Source of the DNA: Watersipora subatra
Taxonomy: Eukaryota > Bryozoa > Gymnolaemata > Cheilostomatida > Watersiporidae
Assembly (NCBI RefSeq): GCF_963576615.1
Contig: NC_088714.1
Location: forward strand, 35,257,143-35,321,142
DNA: 64,000 nt
Direction of reading: 5' to 3'
In this document: piece by piece, positions 25,253 to 37,468 of the stretch
Layout of the letters: each line of letters starts with the position of its first letter
Numbering within the stretch: position 1 is the first letter of the stretch
The notes under the pieces: generated by a model
What the model was told of the DNA's origin: nothing
The model's database searches: none
The model's input: the letters and a program-made list of their open reading frames with translations, nothing else
Translations under genes and position numbers: made by a program

Positions 25253-25640
25253 TACTTTGTTAGTTTGGCCATAACTAAGCCAACATGTTAGCGATTCTAT
25301 TAATCATTATTCCTATACGGCTTCCTACCCGGTTCCATTATACGGTCCGGGGAAAATATATGTATATGTATATAGGGAGCGCTCTCACTAGGAGAGCAGA
25401 GTGGTCGCAGCTACACGACTAATGGAATTTCCTTCAGAATTAAACAAACGGAAAACCACACTCACTTCTCATACATTCATGCAAGATTCAGGCAATGGAA
25501 ACAAAGCAAAAATTAGTGGAAGATTATATCATAAACACAGGTTGTTTTTAATGGTCCATTGTACCAAGCCACTTCCCAACATATTTTTAATGCTACTTCA
25601 TCCAAAGAAACAACGAACAATTAAATAGACTAAAGAAACC
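25253..25640 (+). mobile_element. possible LTR-like or promoter-like repeat
   Basis: A GTATATAGGGAGCGCTC stretch is followed by GAGCAGAGTGGTCGCAGCTA and CTAATGGAATTTCCTTCAGA. Similar elements in the same order (TATATATGAAGG, GAGCAGATAGCTGTACGC, CTAGTGAAATTTCC, AATAAA, CACTCTCTTCT) occur at about 62171-62340. The resemblance to a solo LTR (TATA, transcript start, polyA signal) is inference, and no TG...CA ends with target duplication were found. Confidence 0.3.
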
Positions 25641-26015
25641 ACACATTTAAGCGGAGACCAGCTATGCTAGTTTTAGTAATGTTCTTTTTTATTAAAACCA
25701 ACCTAGAGTTCAGTAGGGAAGAACTAGCAACAGAACTATTTGGCACTAAATCTTAATAGATTCATAGTCCTTGATGAAAATAACAGTGTACTGGTAATCC
25801 TTGAACAAGGGTAGATAAATCCATAGTACTGTTAATAATATTCTAAGCAGAGTAGAATACAGACAGACTTTCTAGTCAACCAATCTTAGCTAGTCTGCTC
25901 ATGCTTCAAACCCAACTAAAAAAGGTATGACAATTCCAAAATCTGGTCAACAGTATTTACAACCCTTGAAAGCGATGAAAGTTTGGCACAGACTGCTGAG
26001 TAATGCCCACGGACT

Positions 26016-26246
26016 TATACCAGGGTAAGTCCGTGACAAGGGTGACAGACTTACACCAGCGTAAGTCTGTGACGAGGGTGACAGACTTACACCAGGGTAA
26101 GTCCGTGACTAGGGCGACAGACTTATACCAGCGTAAGTCCGTGACGAGGGTGACAGACTTACACCAGCGTAAGTTCGTGACGAGGGTGACAGACTTACAC
26201 CAGGGTAAGTCCGTGACTAGGGCGACAGACTTATACCAGGGTAGGC
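26016..26246. repeat. 36-bp minisatellite, about 6-7 copies
   Basis: The unit is built on GTAAGTCCGTGACGAGGGTG and ACAGACTTACACCAGG. Both strands are open because 36 is a multiple of three. It lies 240 bp downstream of CRIPT exon 3, within the presumed last CRIPT intron. Confidence 0.93.
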
Positions 26247-26487
26247 CCAAGGATTAAAGTCGAGGGACCTATATTGTTATTTAATATAAACTCACAATAA
26301 AATCATGATGGCTTTCAAAATACCGATGAATCTAAAAATATGCAATGACTGATGTTTATGACACTGGTCCAATAGTTACATGTTGTGTTGAAGTCTTTCT
26401 TTTATTATTATTATCCATATTAGCTGTAAGATGACAGGTTAAAGATATCCCCATATGCACCAAAAACCGCGTATGGCCAGCACCAAC

Positions 26488-26643
26488 CTTTTTTGTAGGC
26501 GCAACTTTGGCAGTAGTGAGATCCTGGCTGGTGCACTGATGTTTTGCAGATTCGACACTTATCAAATTCTTTCTGATATGGATTGAATCGATTCTTTCTA
26601 GAAGTCATAGCTTTATTTTCCCCGACTACTCTGCCTCCTCCAT
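26488..26643 (-). CDS. CRIPT: CRIPT exon 3 (156 nt)
   Basis: Acceptor ATATTGTTACAG; encodes GGGRVVGENKAMTSR through HQPGSHYCQSCAYKK. Reading past the donor gives WCWPYAVFG, unlike the family, which supports splicing at AAAAAAG|GTTGG. Confidence 0.95.
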
Positions 26644-29600
26644 CTGTAACAATATTCCAAAGCACAAATATTAACACCACTAGACGTTTAAGATAGTATG
26701 TTTTTAGTCTAAACTGCAACCAGTTCCATTGAAACTTATGACTCTGAACGATTGCTAACAGTTTGTGTGGATACTTACCACATAACAATAGATGACAGAG
26801 ACACTCATAGACCTATTAACTATACTTAATATAGTTAATAGTATAGTTAATAGGTCTATGGAGACACTTTTTATATGAAAGCTGATGCCAAGCAGTAAAG
26901 ACACCTTCCATAATTATAAAGGTTAATAAGAACCTGTTACATAAAAGATGATGGCAGGTGGTAGAGACACTTGCCATGTACCTGTCTAAAACCATTGTTA
27001 TAGACACTTGCCACATAATAATTGATGACAGGTGTTTGATGAAAGGTGATGACAACTCATGGTTAATGCAGAGCTTGATTATAAAATGTGCAAACATGTT
27101 GCTAGTGATTCAACTAACAGCTTGGCGAATATAGGAAATACTGCTGTTGGAGTTCTACAAAGGAAGATTTCTAGTTGTGTTTTATGTACAATAATACGCT
27201 ACGAATAGTAACAATTTATTATGCCCTCAAAAACCTCGGTTTACAAGCTATCTGATGTCGAGAACTATTATTCAAACGAAAGATCTCAGCAGGCAACAAC
27301 TCCTACTTCACTAATGATGAGGTGAGTAACGACCTCGTAACCTCGCAACATATTGTGATTACAAACTGTACAGCTAAATAAAAATATGCTCACCGATTAC
27401 ACTTTGCCTTATATATGCAACAACTAACTGCTCCGATGAAAAATGAACTTTTGTAGCAGTATGTAAACAGTGCCTATTAATTCAGAACATTTTTCAGATA
27501 AGTCGCCAAAAGATAAAATGCAAGCAACCAATAAAATTGAAAGAACAATAAATGCCTTCAACAAATATTCTCTTGGCTAGCGGAAAGAATGTGTAGACGC
27601 CTTTCGTATCGCTATGACTGCCCAATCACACTAAATCCATCAAATAACATGGCACGTGTTTAAAAAAAACAAAAAAGTATTCTCTCGGTTAGCCAACATG
27701 CGCAAGTGTTTATATACCGCGACACCAACACGCGAGCTCACGCCTACAGATGTCCTTGTGGCTGGCTATGATTACAAAGCTCTATTTAATTGTTACCTCT
27801 CTAGTGGTTGGTATTAGTTGACAATACCTTATATTCAAATGTTTTTGACTGTTGGTATACAAGTATTTCACTGGAAGGTCACAATTCAAAATCAGTAATC
27901 GGAAACTGGCATCCATCAAACCCAAACCATGCAAACTAACTACAAGATAAACATTTTCTGGCAATTGTACTGCATTAGCCTGCAGTATTTCCGGCAATGT
28001 AACAAATAAATTGAATACAATTATTTCTACTGCACTAACCTGTAGTATTTCTTGCGCCAGATTTCCACGGATCTGGAGTGATAACTTTACCAAGTTTAGC
28101 TTCACCTAGAATGACATATGACATAGCAATAATGAACCATATTCTTAAAGTTTCTACGTGACATGACTTAGTTTTCAGTATTATGCATATTCACAATTGT
28201 GACTTTTTATGAGCAAAAGAGCTTTTTTTTATCGAATTTGAAACCTCTATCCCTATACTCCTATCCCTATTATCCACTCAACATACAAAGTATTTGACAT
28301 CTAAAGTAAAATATGAGAAAAAATGTTTTAATAAGCCAAAAGAATATTATGGCAGCATTTTGCCATTTGAACAGTCTCATGAGCAAGGAAAACAGAGATG
28401 CAAATTTACATAAATTTTAAGAATGAATGAGTCCTTGCGAGCGATCAATTCTGTTTAGCAACATATTGATGACGGAGTAGGAAGTAGCTGTTGAATAAAT
28501 GACCAACTAACTTGTGTAGTCTCCATAACTCCGTCAAGTAAAGATTCTCTCTTTTGTGTCTGTTTTCTCACTCGCAAAAACATGAGTGACAAAACAGGCA
28601 TAAAATTAAGTTTTGCTTATGTTTCATACCTACACTATTACCACATCACACCTACACTATTAACACATTGTGCAGATTTTATACTCTACCAAAACGGTAG
28701 CCTAACTGTGTCTCTATGCCTTTTCGACACAGATGTAGTTCGTTAAACTACACTAAATGTGTGCCGTGCAAGATTACAGACTCATCACGCCGGTTTTTAA
28801 TAGTTAGAATCTATATGTGGCTGAAGCGATGTACTGCTGTTCTATGCCACCGTTTAATAGCAGAGCACAAAGAGAATACAAATGATAAGCTTTCTACTAA
28901 TTGTCAGTTCTAAAAAATCCACTACGGAGCAACAAGTAGCAAAAAGCTGCACACAAAGATTGTATAGGACTAAAATGTTATGACTTAGGATTGTAACTTA
29001 ATTGACTTAATTGTATGACTTAGGACTTAGGTAAAATGCCAACTTAGTTTAATATATGCAAATTGCTCAACAAATGAATACAAAAAAGTTATTCAACTAA
29101 TTCGATTCAAAAGCAGTTGCATGCGTTGTTTGTGTGACCATTTACTGTCTACTATGCCAGCTAAATTGACCACGACATTGCTAAATATGCTTTATTGCTT
29201 ATGAATACTGGTAGACCTCTACATATGTATTGAAAAAAGGAGTGTTTTAAAATGTGTAGTCTCACAGTGGATGAAACATGAATTTCCATACCACTGGGTG
29301 TCCATATGCGATTATTGTGATACATGTACAAATTTTCATCACTGATCGTTTTTCACCACAGAAAAAAATGAGCAATAAATGCTTTATGACCATTTACAGA
29401 CAGACTGAAGCCTATCGGATTTAGTACGATTGGTCTAACAACGATTGGTCCAAATTTAATTGATCTAATAGACCGATTTGCCCAAAGACATTTAGTCTAA
29501 AACCAATTTGTCCAATATAACATTTGGTCTAATTATCATTAGTCTAAAATTGATGTGAAGACAAGAATAGAAATAGGAAAACTTAAATCAGAGACTTGTA

Positions 29601-31137
29601 TTAGTACACACAAGTTGAAATAGCGAAAGTATTAGGCCTAATGGAATGAATGTAAATTGAGATTATTTTTGTGTACAAAAAAACTTTACAAATACAAAGT
29701 ATATAAAAATTTAGCGTGATAAACAATATTCTAATTATACAGCTCAAAATTCTAGATTATGTGCTAGTGCTCGCAGAAACTCTAAAACAAAAATTAGTCC
29801 GAATTGATTATATACCTTCGATCTTAGTGTTGCAACAAATTAGGTTTTAGCGTTCTTATCAATCATTTTATCTCAAATTTTATGTTCATATAATGCCCTC
29901 GGGCGTATTGGACAGATTCGAATATATATATATACCAATCGTATCGTTGGACAAATTGCAACATTAGACTAGTTGATTTTAGACGAATCAGCTTTAGACC
30001 AATTAGAACTGAATCAATTGCTGTAAGGTCTATTAATTGTCCGGGTCCGAGCCTATCACACTATAGCCATGAGCCAGTTATTCACCTATGCTACTTTTTA
30101 CTATAACCACTTGATGCAAAAATTGCATTCAGCTGCTCATTTGTGTTTACTTCAATACACTGCTATTGTCTTTCCGCTTTGTACATAGCACAAAAACTGC
30201 AGGCTACTGATAAATAATTCATCATAAAAATGTCTTACCAAAGAGCAAAGCTGTTTCCAAATCATTGGTGATTCAAATATTCGAATACTCACATAATGTG
30301 AACAAATCCCTTTGTAATGATTCAAGTAAGTTTCAATTTGATTTAAATAAATGCAAAAGTGATTTGGGATTTAAAATGAAAAAATGTGATTTAGCATTTG
30401 CTAAACAGATAAGATGGTTGATTGATCATAAACTGGAAGTAGGCCCCTATGTGTTATCCAAAGCGGCTTAGCTCTAGTAAAATTACTATCTTAGACAACT
30501 TAGGAAATATCATGCTGGTACTGAAATACCCAATCTAAAGTTGATTATCGTGCTCTGTCAGTGATAGCGTCAAGCGTCATGCTGAGAAAAACCAATCGCA
30601 AAATGGCAAACAGTACTGGCCTTAAGAGTTACGTCTTTCAAGGTAACCGTTTGATGTTCTTTTGCCAACTTGGAAATTCTTGTTTTTTTATTCAGCAACT
30701 TTTGCTTAATTTGCAGCAAGTTTATTTTGTTGTAATAGTGGAAATGTTCTCGCAATATACCTAGTCGTCATTAGGTATATAAATAAAGACCAGATAAATA
30801 TTATTATACTATTACATACTATTACAATGATTTTTAGGGTTACTATATCAATATCAGTAAATTCATTTAGTCTATGATAAAATACTGACAAAATAATATA
30901 TGGCAAATGCTATCTAAGCTGGCTTTCAGGATACTGTACATTCCCAGAAGGTCTGTTCCAATAGAAGTTTTTTCAACAGCTAACAATATTATCTTAGTAA
31001 ACGCTAATAAATTACAACATTGTCCACAAAACACGCCTATCGATCGCTTTACAACAGCAGTGCAGTCCATTTGCCTACATTAAACTCAATTGTAACTCTT
31101 TAATTAGTGTAATTGACGTACATTTCTCGCACACCAT
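26488..31137 (-). CDS. CRIPT: CRIPT, cysteine-rich PDZ-binding protein (last exon not located)
   Basis: CRIPT is a small, highly conserved zinc-binding protein, first described as the partner of the third PDZ domain of PSD-95 at synapses and later linked to the minor spliceosome. Three exons join in frame: 31137-31122 (MVCEK), 28105-28040 (EAKLGKVITPDPWKSGARNT) and 26643-26488 (ENKAMTSRKNRFNPY, CRICKTSVHQPGSHYCQSCA). All junctions are GT-AG and phases match. The first Cys pair is split by intron 1 and restored by splicing (MVCEKC). About 79 of roughly 100 residues are covered; CxxC pairs at about 3/6, 57/60 and 72/75 are intact. The expected final exon (ICAMCGKK-like, ending in the PDZ ligand) should follow donor AAAAAAG|GTTGG at 26488 but was not seen downstream. 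It diverges from HAAO; the start codons are 6.2 kb apart. Confidence 0.93.
26806..26860. repeat. perfect 20-bp inverted repeat with 15-nt loop
   Basis: CATAGACCTATTAACTATAC (26806-26825) and its exact complement (26841-26860). It sits in CRIPT intron 2 beside a run of degenerate GATGACAGGTG / GAGACACTTGCC repeats (26780-27060). Confidence 0.9.
27221..27321 (+). CDS. candidate first coding exon on plus strand, protein unknown
   Basis: ATG opens 33 codons (MPSKTSVYKLSDVENYY..., ...TTPTSLMMR) and stops at a strong donor, GAG|GTGAGTAAC. The composition is protein-like. It would lie antisense inside CRIPT intron 2. No downstream exon was identified and I do not recognise the peptide, so chance cannot be excluded. 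Confidence 0.3.
28040..28105 (-). CDS. CRIPT: CRIPT exon 2 (66 nt)
   Basis: Acceptor TCATTCTAG, then GT completing Cys and EAKLGKVITPDPWKSGARNT; ends at donor GTTAGT. It matches the family's KLG-VITPD-WK-GARNT block. Confidence 0.93.
29410..30050. mobile_element. non-autonomous element with TTGGTCTAA-type subterminal repeats (CRIPT intron 1)
   Basis: The left part (29420-29545) has many copies of ATTGGTCTAA, TTTGTCCAA and TTAGTCTAAAA; the right part (29925-30030) has the same motifs, partly inverted (GTTGGACAAATTGC, TTTAGACCAATTAG). GCCTATC lies near the left edge and GAGCCTATCAC near the right. Dense subterminal motifs with no coding frame fit a MITE; exact ends and target duplication are not resolved. 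Confidence 0.6.
31122..31137 (-). CDS. CRIPT: CRIPT exon 1 coding part (16 nt)
   Basis: ATGGTGTGCGAGAAAT followed by donor GTACGT encodes MVCEK plus the first base of the next Cys codon. Too short to find by ORF length; identified from the family's invariant N-terminus. Confidence 0.85.
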
Positions 31138-31286
31138 ACTTAATGGTTCACACACTTCACCAATCGAGACTACCCTTGGTGACGCTTTACTGGACCTGAT
31201 TTATCAGTTTAACGTTCTCTAAAAATGTAAAATGTATAAGCCCAAACCTTTTAAAGATCTTAAGTCTATGCGCATTGTTTTTATCA

Positions 31287-31333
31287 TTGAACTTAAAACC
31301 CCCCCTTAAAAATTGGGTTTTTAAGTTCAATGG
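31287..31333. repeat. hairpin with C-rich/G-rich stem
   Basis: TTGAACTTAAAACCC and GGGTTTTTAAGTTCAA are near-perfect inverted repeats around CCCCTTAAAAATT. It lies 150 bp upstream of the CRIPT start, in the CRIPT-HAAO intergenic space. Confidence 0.75.
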
Positions 31334-31974
31334 TTTTTATAGGCAATATTTGACCTTCGACAGTAAAGAGAGATTTGCGCGATCGAAACATCTCACGCAG
31401 CTCCGACTGCGGACTTTCAGTTTGACTTCGAGTCTAACCGACAACCAGATTAAATAGTGCATGCAACCGCGTTGCCATTAGCTGCTAGTTCGGCAATGGA
31501 TCTATCATTACAAAATGATTAATGCAAGTTTCATGGTAGAAACCACATTGTCACTAAATTATTCCCATGTTAATTTTAATGTTAATTTCTTATGTCATTT
31601 CTTAAAATTGAAATCCTTCAATCAACACGGTGTTTACTGTTATTGATATTTTGAAGCGCGACACTCCCGAGCTTGCTTGTGCTTTCTAATTGCCGTATTA
31701 CTTATTTAAAAACTGATCGCTAGTTACGGCTGTAGCATAATTGTAAGGTTCTAAATACATGTCAATTATTTATCCTTACCGCATTAGCAAAATAGTTTTA
31801 ATGGTAGCAAGCTCTGCAGTTTGCAGTGAGCTCACACTATCACTCTAGAGTTTAGATTGTATATTACCTTGGGTTTCTAATGATGAGGCTGAAGAAAACT
31901 CGTAGGAGTAGGTTGGAGAAAAGTTTTATTTCTGGCGTGTCTGCACTGAACCCAACACTTCCTGTGATATAACC

Positions 31975-32375
31975 TGCTGAACCCAGCAGGAGAGAGCTGA
32001 AACCAACTCACTTGTGTTTTGCTGAACCTAGCAAAGTGGGCTGAGCTCGACACTGCCGGCGATACAACCTGCTGAACTCAACAAGAGGGAGCTGAAACCA
32101 ACTCACTTCTGCTCTGCTCAGTCTGCTAAACCCAACAGAGCGCGCTGAACCAAATGCTGCTGGTGATGGAACCTGCTGAAACCAACAGGAGGGAGCTGAA
32201 ACCAACTCACTTGTGGTCTGCTGAAACCAACTCACTTGTGGTCTGCTGAACACAACACTGCCGCCGATACAACCTGCTAAAGCTAACTCATTTGTGCTCT
32301 GCTGAACTCAACATAGTGCACGGAACTCAACGCAGCCTGTGATACAACCTGCTGAAACTAACAAGAGGGAACTCA
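31975..32375. repeat. degenerate tandem repeat of GCTGAACCCAACA / GAGCTGAAACCAACTCACTT type
   Basis: Units of uneven length repeat CCTGCTGAA-C-AACAGGAGGG, GAGCTGAAACCAACTCACTT and GTG-TCTGCTGAAC. Divergence is much higher than in the other arrays, so this array is old or shuffled. Confidence 0.75.
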
Positions 32376-33129
32376 ACTTTTGTAAGATCAATAACTCTAG
32401 TTATTTAATTATTTTGCAAACTTGTCTGAGCTTGATGCTATTTTTCTAATAAAGATCAGAAATAATAATTCTCTTGTGAATAAACGATTTTATAATGCTA
32501 ATAATATCATATGTCTCTTAAAAAGAAAAACAAACCTGATTTGCCTAAAAATTTGCAGCAGTATTTATATTACATAAGTGAGATTTAGTTAGAGATTAAT
32601 AGTTATTGTTCGAGCTGACCAATCACATTGTATTGTTGACTGCTGACTTATAAATTCACACATTTGTAACAATAAATGATTCTTGAGTGACAACAAGCCG
32701 TTGCAGTGCAGTAATTTAAACACAAACAAAAAGTCCTTAAAATTTTACATATACTACATTGTATGTAGGGAGCAGTACTCTTGAGAAACAGTAATACTTT
32801 GATAAAGAAAAAAAACTAGAGAAAACTTCTTATTTTGAGAAAACAAATACACAAAAACAAACATATTCCTTAATTGAAACCGACAGGGCCTGCTTAGACT
32901 ATTCTGACAAGTAATCACGAACATGAATGAGTTTTCTAACATTCGAACAGCGAAAATATATTTGTTAAATCTATTTGCAATCTGTAGAAAGTAGCAATGT
33001 TGTAGTGTTGCGTATGAATTTTGTACAATTCTCCATAGATAGTGTCTGCCATTTTTTAGGTCAACCTCTGCCCCAGAAGTCCCTTCTCTATATATCGGCT
33101 CAGTCATTTTTTCTTTCGATCAATCTACC

Positions 33130-33404
33130 ATGCTTTCTTGTGTTAAATGCCCGAAGCGCTTCACCTCGCTGAGAGAAATGCAGCAACATGAGGCGTGAAG
33201 AAGCCAAAGTGTCTTTCTTACAAGAGCGTTTTTTCTACCAGGGCGATGCTAAATCAGCACATCGAAAAGGTTCATTGGTGGTCTGTGGCCACGCAGACAT
33301 CGCCTACAAGGCCAAGGTGCACTAGCAGACAAAAGGAGAGGAAAGCGCCTTTTCCAAGGCTGCAGCAGAGCGGACACAAAACTGGTGTGGCTCTTTCAGG
33401 GTAA
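33130..33404 (+). pseudogene. decayed two-finger C2H2 zinc-finger remnant
   Basis: The first frame reads MLSCVKCPKRFTSLREMQQH, a finger with C-x2-C and the first His; it then stops. In the next frame CLSYKSVFSTRAMLNQHIEK-VH is a second finger in which the second Cys is Tyr. A frameshift near 33193 separates them. Tandem C2H2 fingers of this type occur in retroelement and host proteins; I cannot say which. It lies beside a decayed retrotransposon on the other strand. Confidence 0.55.
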
Positions 33405-33689
33405 TGGTTGGTGAAGGGATTGGCAGTACCTCTCTCAGGGTAGCCCCCACATCAACAAGAGAAGTTGCCTCTCACAGTTTTGCCAGAAATCCTTGAGATC
33501 TTATTGTCCTTCATGAGCTTGACGCCCTTGGCACCGACAGCATACAGATAGGATAACTCTTTGGAATTGTTCCTTCCACCACTCTTTTCATAGAGTTTGT
33601 TCTCTTGCTTGATTTTTAAGTTCACTACAAAGTAAAGCATTCTTCATCACCGTTGGTGTAGTGAGAGTGCCACATGTGTAACAGTGTTC

Positions 33690-35345
33690 TATGATATAGT
33701 TGGTTGATGACTGAGCAATACCACTAATCATGTTTTGCTGCCAGCTGAGCAGCCCCTCATTTTCTGTATGGTCCTTGGTGACCAGAAATTGATGTCTTGC
33801 CGTGAGCTGCTAATCTTGTGGTCATTTTTTGATCATCTTTTATCTTGTCATAGGCTGATAAAAGTGCTCTATGAATGTCCTCTGTTTGCAGGATACTTGG
33901 TCAGCAAACTCAACCTGTTTTTTGTTGCTTTTGGGCTGTTTGCAGGCCTAGTTCATTCCTTGCATTGCTTACACTTTCTCTTAACTTAAGACTTGCTATG
34001 AGTGTTACAGCACTGTTCTGTATCATCTCAACATCATATATGTTGCTCATTAAAGGTTGACTTGCAACAAAATTCACATTACCGTTATTTGATATGAAAA
34101 GATTCACCATGTCTTACTCTGTTGTGTTGTAGGTGCAAAATATGTGGAAAGGTGATTACAAGCTCTTAAAAGCTCAAAAACGAACAGAAAATCGCAGCCA
34201 CACCAGACCGCCATAGTTTGGATTCCCTTTCCAAAACGGCTCAAATGTGATGTAGTTGTGAGAGACGGTTTCTGTTTACATTTTCTTGCAAGCTTATTCG
34301 TCAAAATATTTTTACAAATATACTTCACGCATTCAATAAAACCATGTCTATTGTTCTTACGCGTCTGTTTTATCGTCATTGTAATGCTGTCATTTTTAGC
34401 ACTGATATCTTATAACTTGCTGTAAAAAAACGTTAAACTTTTTAAACTTAGCTCGAAGGAGTACATATCATTGTCTGATAATCATGACCAGCCTGTTGGT
34501 CACCTGTGATAATCGAAAAGTGCTGGAGAAATTATTTGCGAAGTATTGGGTCACATGATCAGAGAGCGACTTGACGATTAAATAATGCCGAAACAAAACT
34601 GTAAAGTAGCAAACATCTATATTTAATACGGGGTCTTCGGTAAAACCCGAAGTGTTTGTCATAAACTAGTACTAAAATAAGTTTTATATTGAGCTTTTTA
34701 ATGGCCTTTCAATTCACGTGAGAACATACGAGACCAGACGATAACCACATTTCGTGTCAACGTCATCGAAATAAAGAGATTCCAATCTACGGCCGCTTTT
34801 CGTTTTTGAGCTTTTAAGAGCTTGTAATCACATTTCCACATATTTGGCACTTGCAACACAATAGGGTAAGACATGGTGAATCTTTTAGTACCAAATAACT
34901 GTAATGTGAATTTTGTTGCAAGTCAACCTTTAAAGATGGATCCTATACCGTGTCGGCATATTCTAGGTTTGGTCTGCAAAGGCTGATGTATGCTATGAGA
35001 TGGTTCTGTTTAGGAGCATCATGTAGTACATACTTGCATACTTGGTCCCTAGCATGCCAAGGACCTTACAGCCTTTTGAATTTTTGTATTGTTTCTCAAA
35101 TCTGAGGTCAGTCTGTAGGGTGACACCGAAATATTTCATATCTTCCTATTCCAAGGGAGTATTTCTTAGTCTGTAGGTCGGAAATACAGTCCTGTTGCCA
35201 CGTTCAACTGCATGGCGTTTAGAGTTGTTGAAGGGCATATTCCGCTTGAAAGACCAGTTATGTACAGCCTTTATGTTTGACTGGAAGTTAGCAGCATCTG
35301 TAGCAAAGTTTACTCTCTGATATACTAATATGTTGTCATCAGAAA
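33690..35345 (-). pseudogene. non-LTR retrotransposon reverse transcriptase remnant
   Basis: In minus sense from 35345 the frame gives SLSDDNILVYQRV (a decayed Y/F-A-D-D box), NFQSNIKAVHNWSFKRNMPF and KYFGVTLQTDLRFEKQY, then after the inserted TTAA element resumes VEMIQNSAVTLIASLKLRE, NELGLQTA and MTTRLAAHGKTSISGHQGPY. This order (catalytic box, thumb, IQN-A block, LGL-L block, TTR-GK C-terminus) is that of Jockey/CR1-like or related LINE polymerases. The 5' part is missing, and stops occur throughout. A TTAA element at 34054-34929 interrupts it, dating that insertion after the LINE. Confidence 0.8.
34054..34929. mobile_element. TTAA-flanked element R4, copy 2 (complete, 876 bp)
   Basis: Ends are AGGTTGACTTGCAACAAAAT and its inverse, each flanked by TTAA (34050-34053 and 34930-34933), the hallmark of piggyBac-type (also Kolobok-type) insertion. 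Inverted repeats extend about 150 bp, with CTTACTCTGTTGTGTTG and TTTTTGAGCTTTTAAGAGCT. No transposase frame. The inserted site splits LINE coding sequence, so the original continuity confirms the boundaries. Confidence 0.9.
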
Positions 35346-37370
35346 GACTATCACAACAATTAACAACAACTATGTATATGCATAGACTAGAACAACTATT
35401 AACCTAACTATGTGTATACATACATAGGTCGCTTATGTATGTACATCAATCGAGTTTCCTTAAAGGTGTTCTATAACATATATACATTAAATAATCATTT
35501 GTTTCTATTTGGCTCATTCTTGCCAGCACTTACTCATAAGTGATTGTACTACGATAGTAAATTACGACATGGTTATAAGTCACAGATACTAAATGCATTG
35601 TGAAAGGCTCCGCTGCTTTTGGCAACGCATGCAGTATCCGTGTGATAAGTGGTTTCTTGTTCTGCAGACTCAAGTGTTTCTAGCCATTTACAGCTTTACA
35701 TAACCTTTATGGTAAAATTGTATATAAATAGATATTTGTGTAGTTTTTTGTGTAGCCTAATATAAACATGCTTGTTTTCAAAATGACTGTTAGCCAAACA
35801 TCTGAGCTGCAGAAAATAACCAGAAAAGGAATGTCTAAATAGCATAGTTGATAATACTTTACTGGCACCTAAAAAATTACAGATTTCTAGCCAAATGATA
35901 CAGCCAACCTTTTACACTATTGTTTTGCCATAATCGGTGTCCTTCTATAACAAAGCACCATTTGCTAACCAACATGATAATGAAAAAAGTCGAAGATGCA
36001 TAGGTTGATTGGTGGTGATAGGCAAAAATTTATGGCCTAAAGCTTAAAAAGAATATTGCTAGCGGTAAATGTTGTTATGAATATAAAACCAACTGTTCTA
36101 TTGCATGAAATTATACATGAATTAATAGTGTGTTTACTCAACCAAACATATCAAACTGAGCAATCAAACCTTATGTGATTTTACTTACGCTTGCTAAATA
36201 TCAAAAGATCTAGCAAAGTTAAAGTTGCAATCAAACCATGTTGAAAAACAATTGTCTGAATTTTGGACATAAACGTTCCACAGAACAAATTGCAAAGATC
36301 CAAAATTTGATCACAAGTAGCCATGACTGCGCTTGAGGTTACCTGAACATGCCTACTGAAGCAACTTATCACCAACTTCTGGAACTAAGCAACTGTATGG
36401 TGGCAGGTCTAGTTAAAGGAGTTCTCAGATTTCTATTCAAGCATTGTGTAGACAACTTCCGTTGTCTAATAAAGTATTTCAAAATAGTTCCATGCAGTCC
36501 ATCTTTCTTTGTTTGAGATTTTTGGGTGAAGCTCAAATTTATTTTGTAAAAATTTGGAGGGTGAACCTTGTGTAAATTTTAATTTCTTGTGATATTGAAT
36601 TTTGTAATAGATACTTCCTTTAAGTTCCATGACTGCCAAGGTGTATAAGGTGTTACATTTAGCAAAAACATTGTCTAAATTAAGCTGGGCTTGCTTTTGA
36701 TTATTAACTTATGAAGAAAATCTAGATATCAATGGTGGCTTACTGATATTTTTTGAATTAAACTTGTAAGCGCCTAGATATATGTTGGCATTGTTTGATA
36801 TGTTTGTATATGTTTTATCCTACATTATATATTACAGCTCCGCATTACTTTGTTGAGCCTTGATATTCTAGTCATATCTAGGTTATCTACAAGTACGGTA
36901 TCTATAAGTAAGTATCTATAAATAGTGGAACCTCAGGATGAGATTTTAGTTCGATTTGTACTCATCATTTGTTACAACAATTGTATGTCAAATCAGTATT
37001 TCCCATATGGATACATGTAATATGAAATAACGTGTTCTAATGCTATGAAACCACTCCAAAACACAGTTAAATTACATATACATATAATATACATGTTTTC
37101 AGCCCCCTTAACATCAGCAGCCGATGCCTCTTCATGATAAATAATGAAATGGAAATGAATGTCACCATGGTTAGCTTTGAGCTCATCACTCTCTTTTGAG
37201 ATTTATCCTTATTCCTGCCTTGACCTTGGTGCATACTTTTACAATAAACAAAAATGTGCCAAAATATGCTCTTGAACACAAATGACTGAAAGTGAATGGA
37301 GATAAAGGTGCTACTTATAAAATGACCTCTATTCTATAAGTGTTGCCAATGTTACAGATTGTCTGATTGT
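35346..37370. other. intergenic DNA upstream of HAAO; no gene recognised
   Basis: No convincing exon. A CTAATAAAGTATTTC signal near 36460 could end an unseen plus-strand transcript. A 5'-UTR intron of HAAO may end at AATGTTACAG (37355-37356), but no donor could be assigned. Confidence 0.4.
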
Positions 37371-37382
37371 TGAGTCAATGAG

Positions 37383-37468
37383 ATGGATGGACCAAAGTTA
37401 CATAATATTGATAGATGGGTGGAAGAGAACCAGCAGTTCTTTAAACCTCCTGTTTGTAACAAAATGAT
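37383..37468 (+). CDS. HAAO: HAAO exon 1 coding part
   Basis: Encodes [20 protein letters not shown] and ends in phase 2 at ATGAT|GTAAGTG. The donor is the first unit edge of the 49-bp array. Confidence 0.95.

Noticed and set aside
26356..26487. CRIPT C-terminus from read-through or from the acceptor near 26422
   Set aside because: The resulting tails (WCWPYAVFG..., ...KRKTSTQHVTIGPVS) do not match the conserved CRIPT ending, so I did not extend the CDS there.
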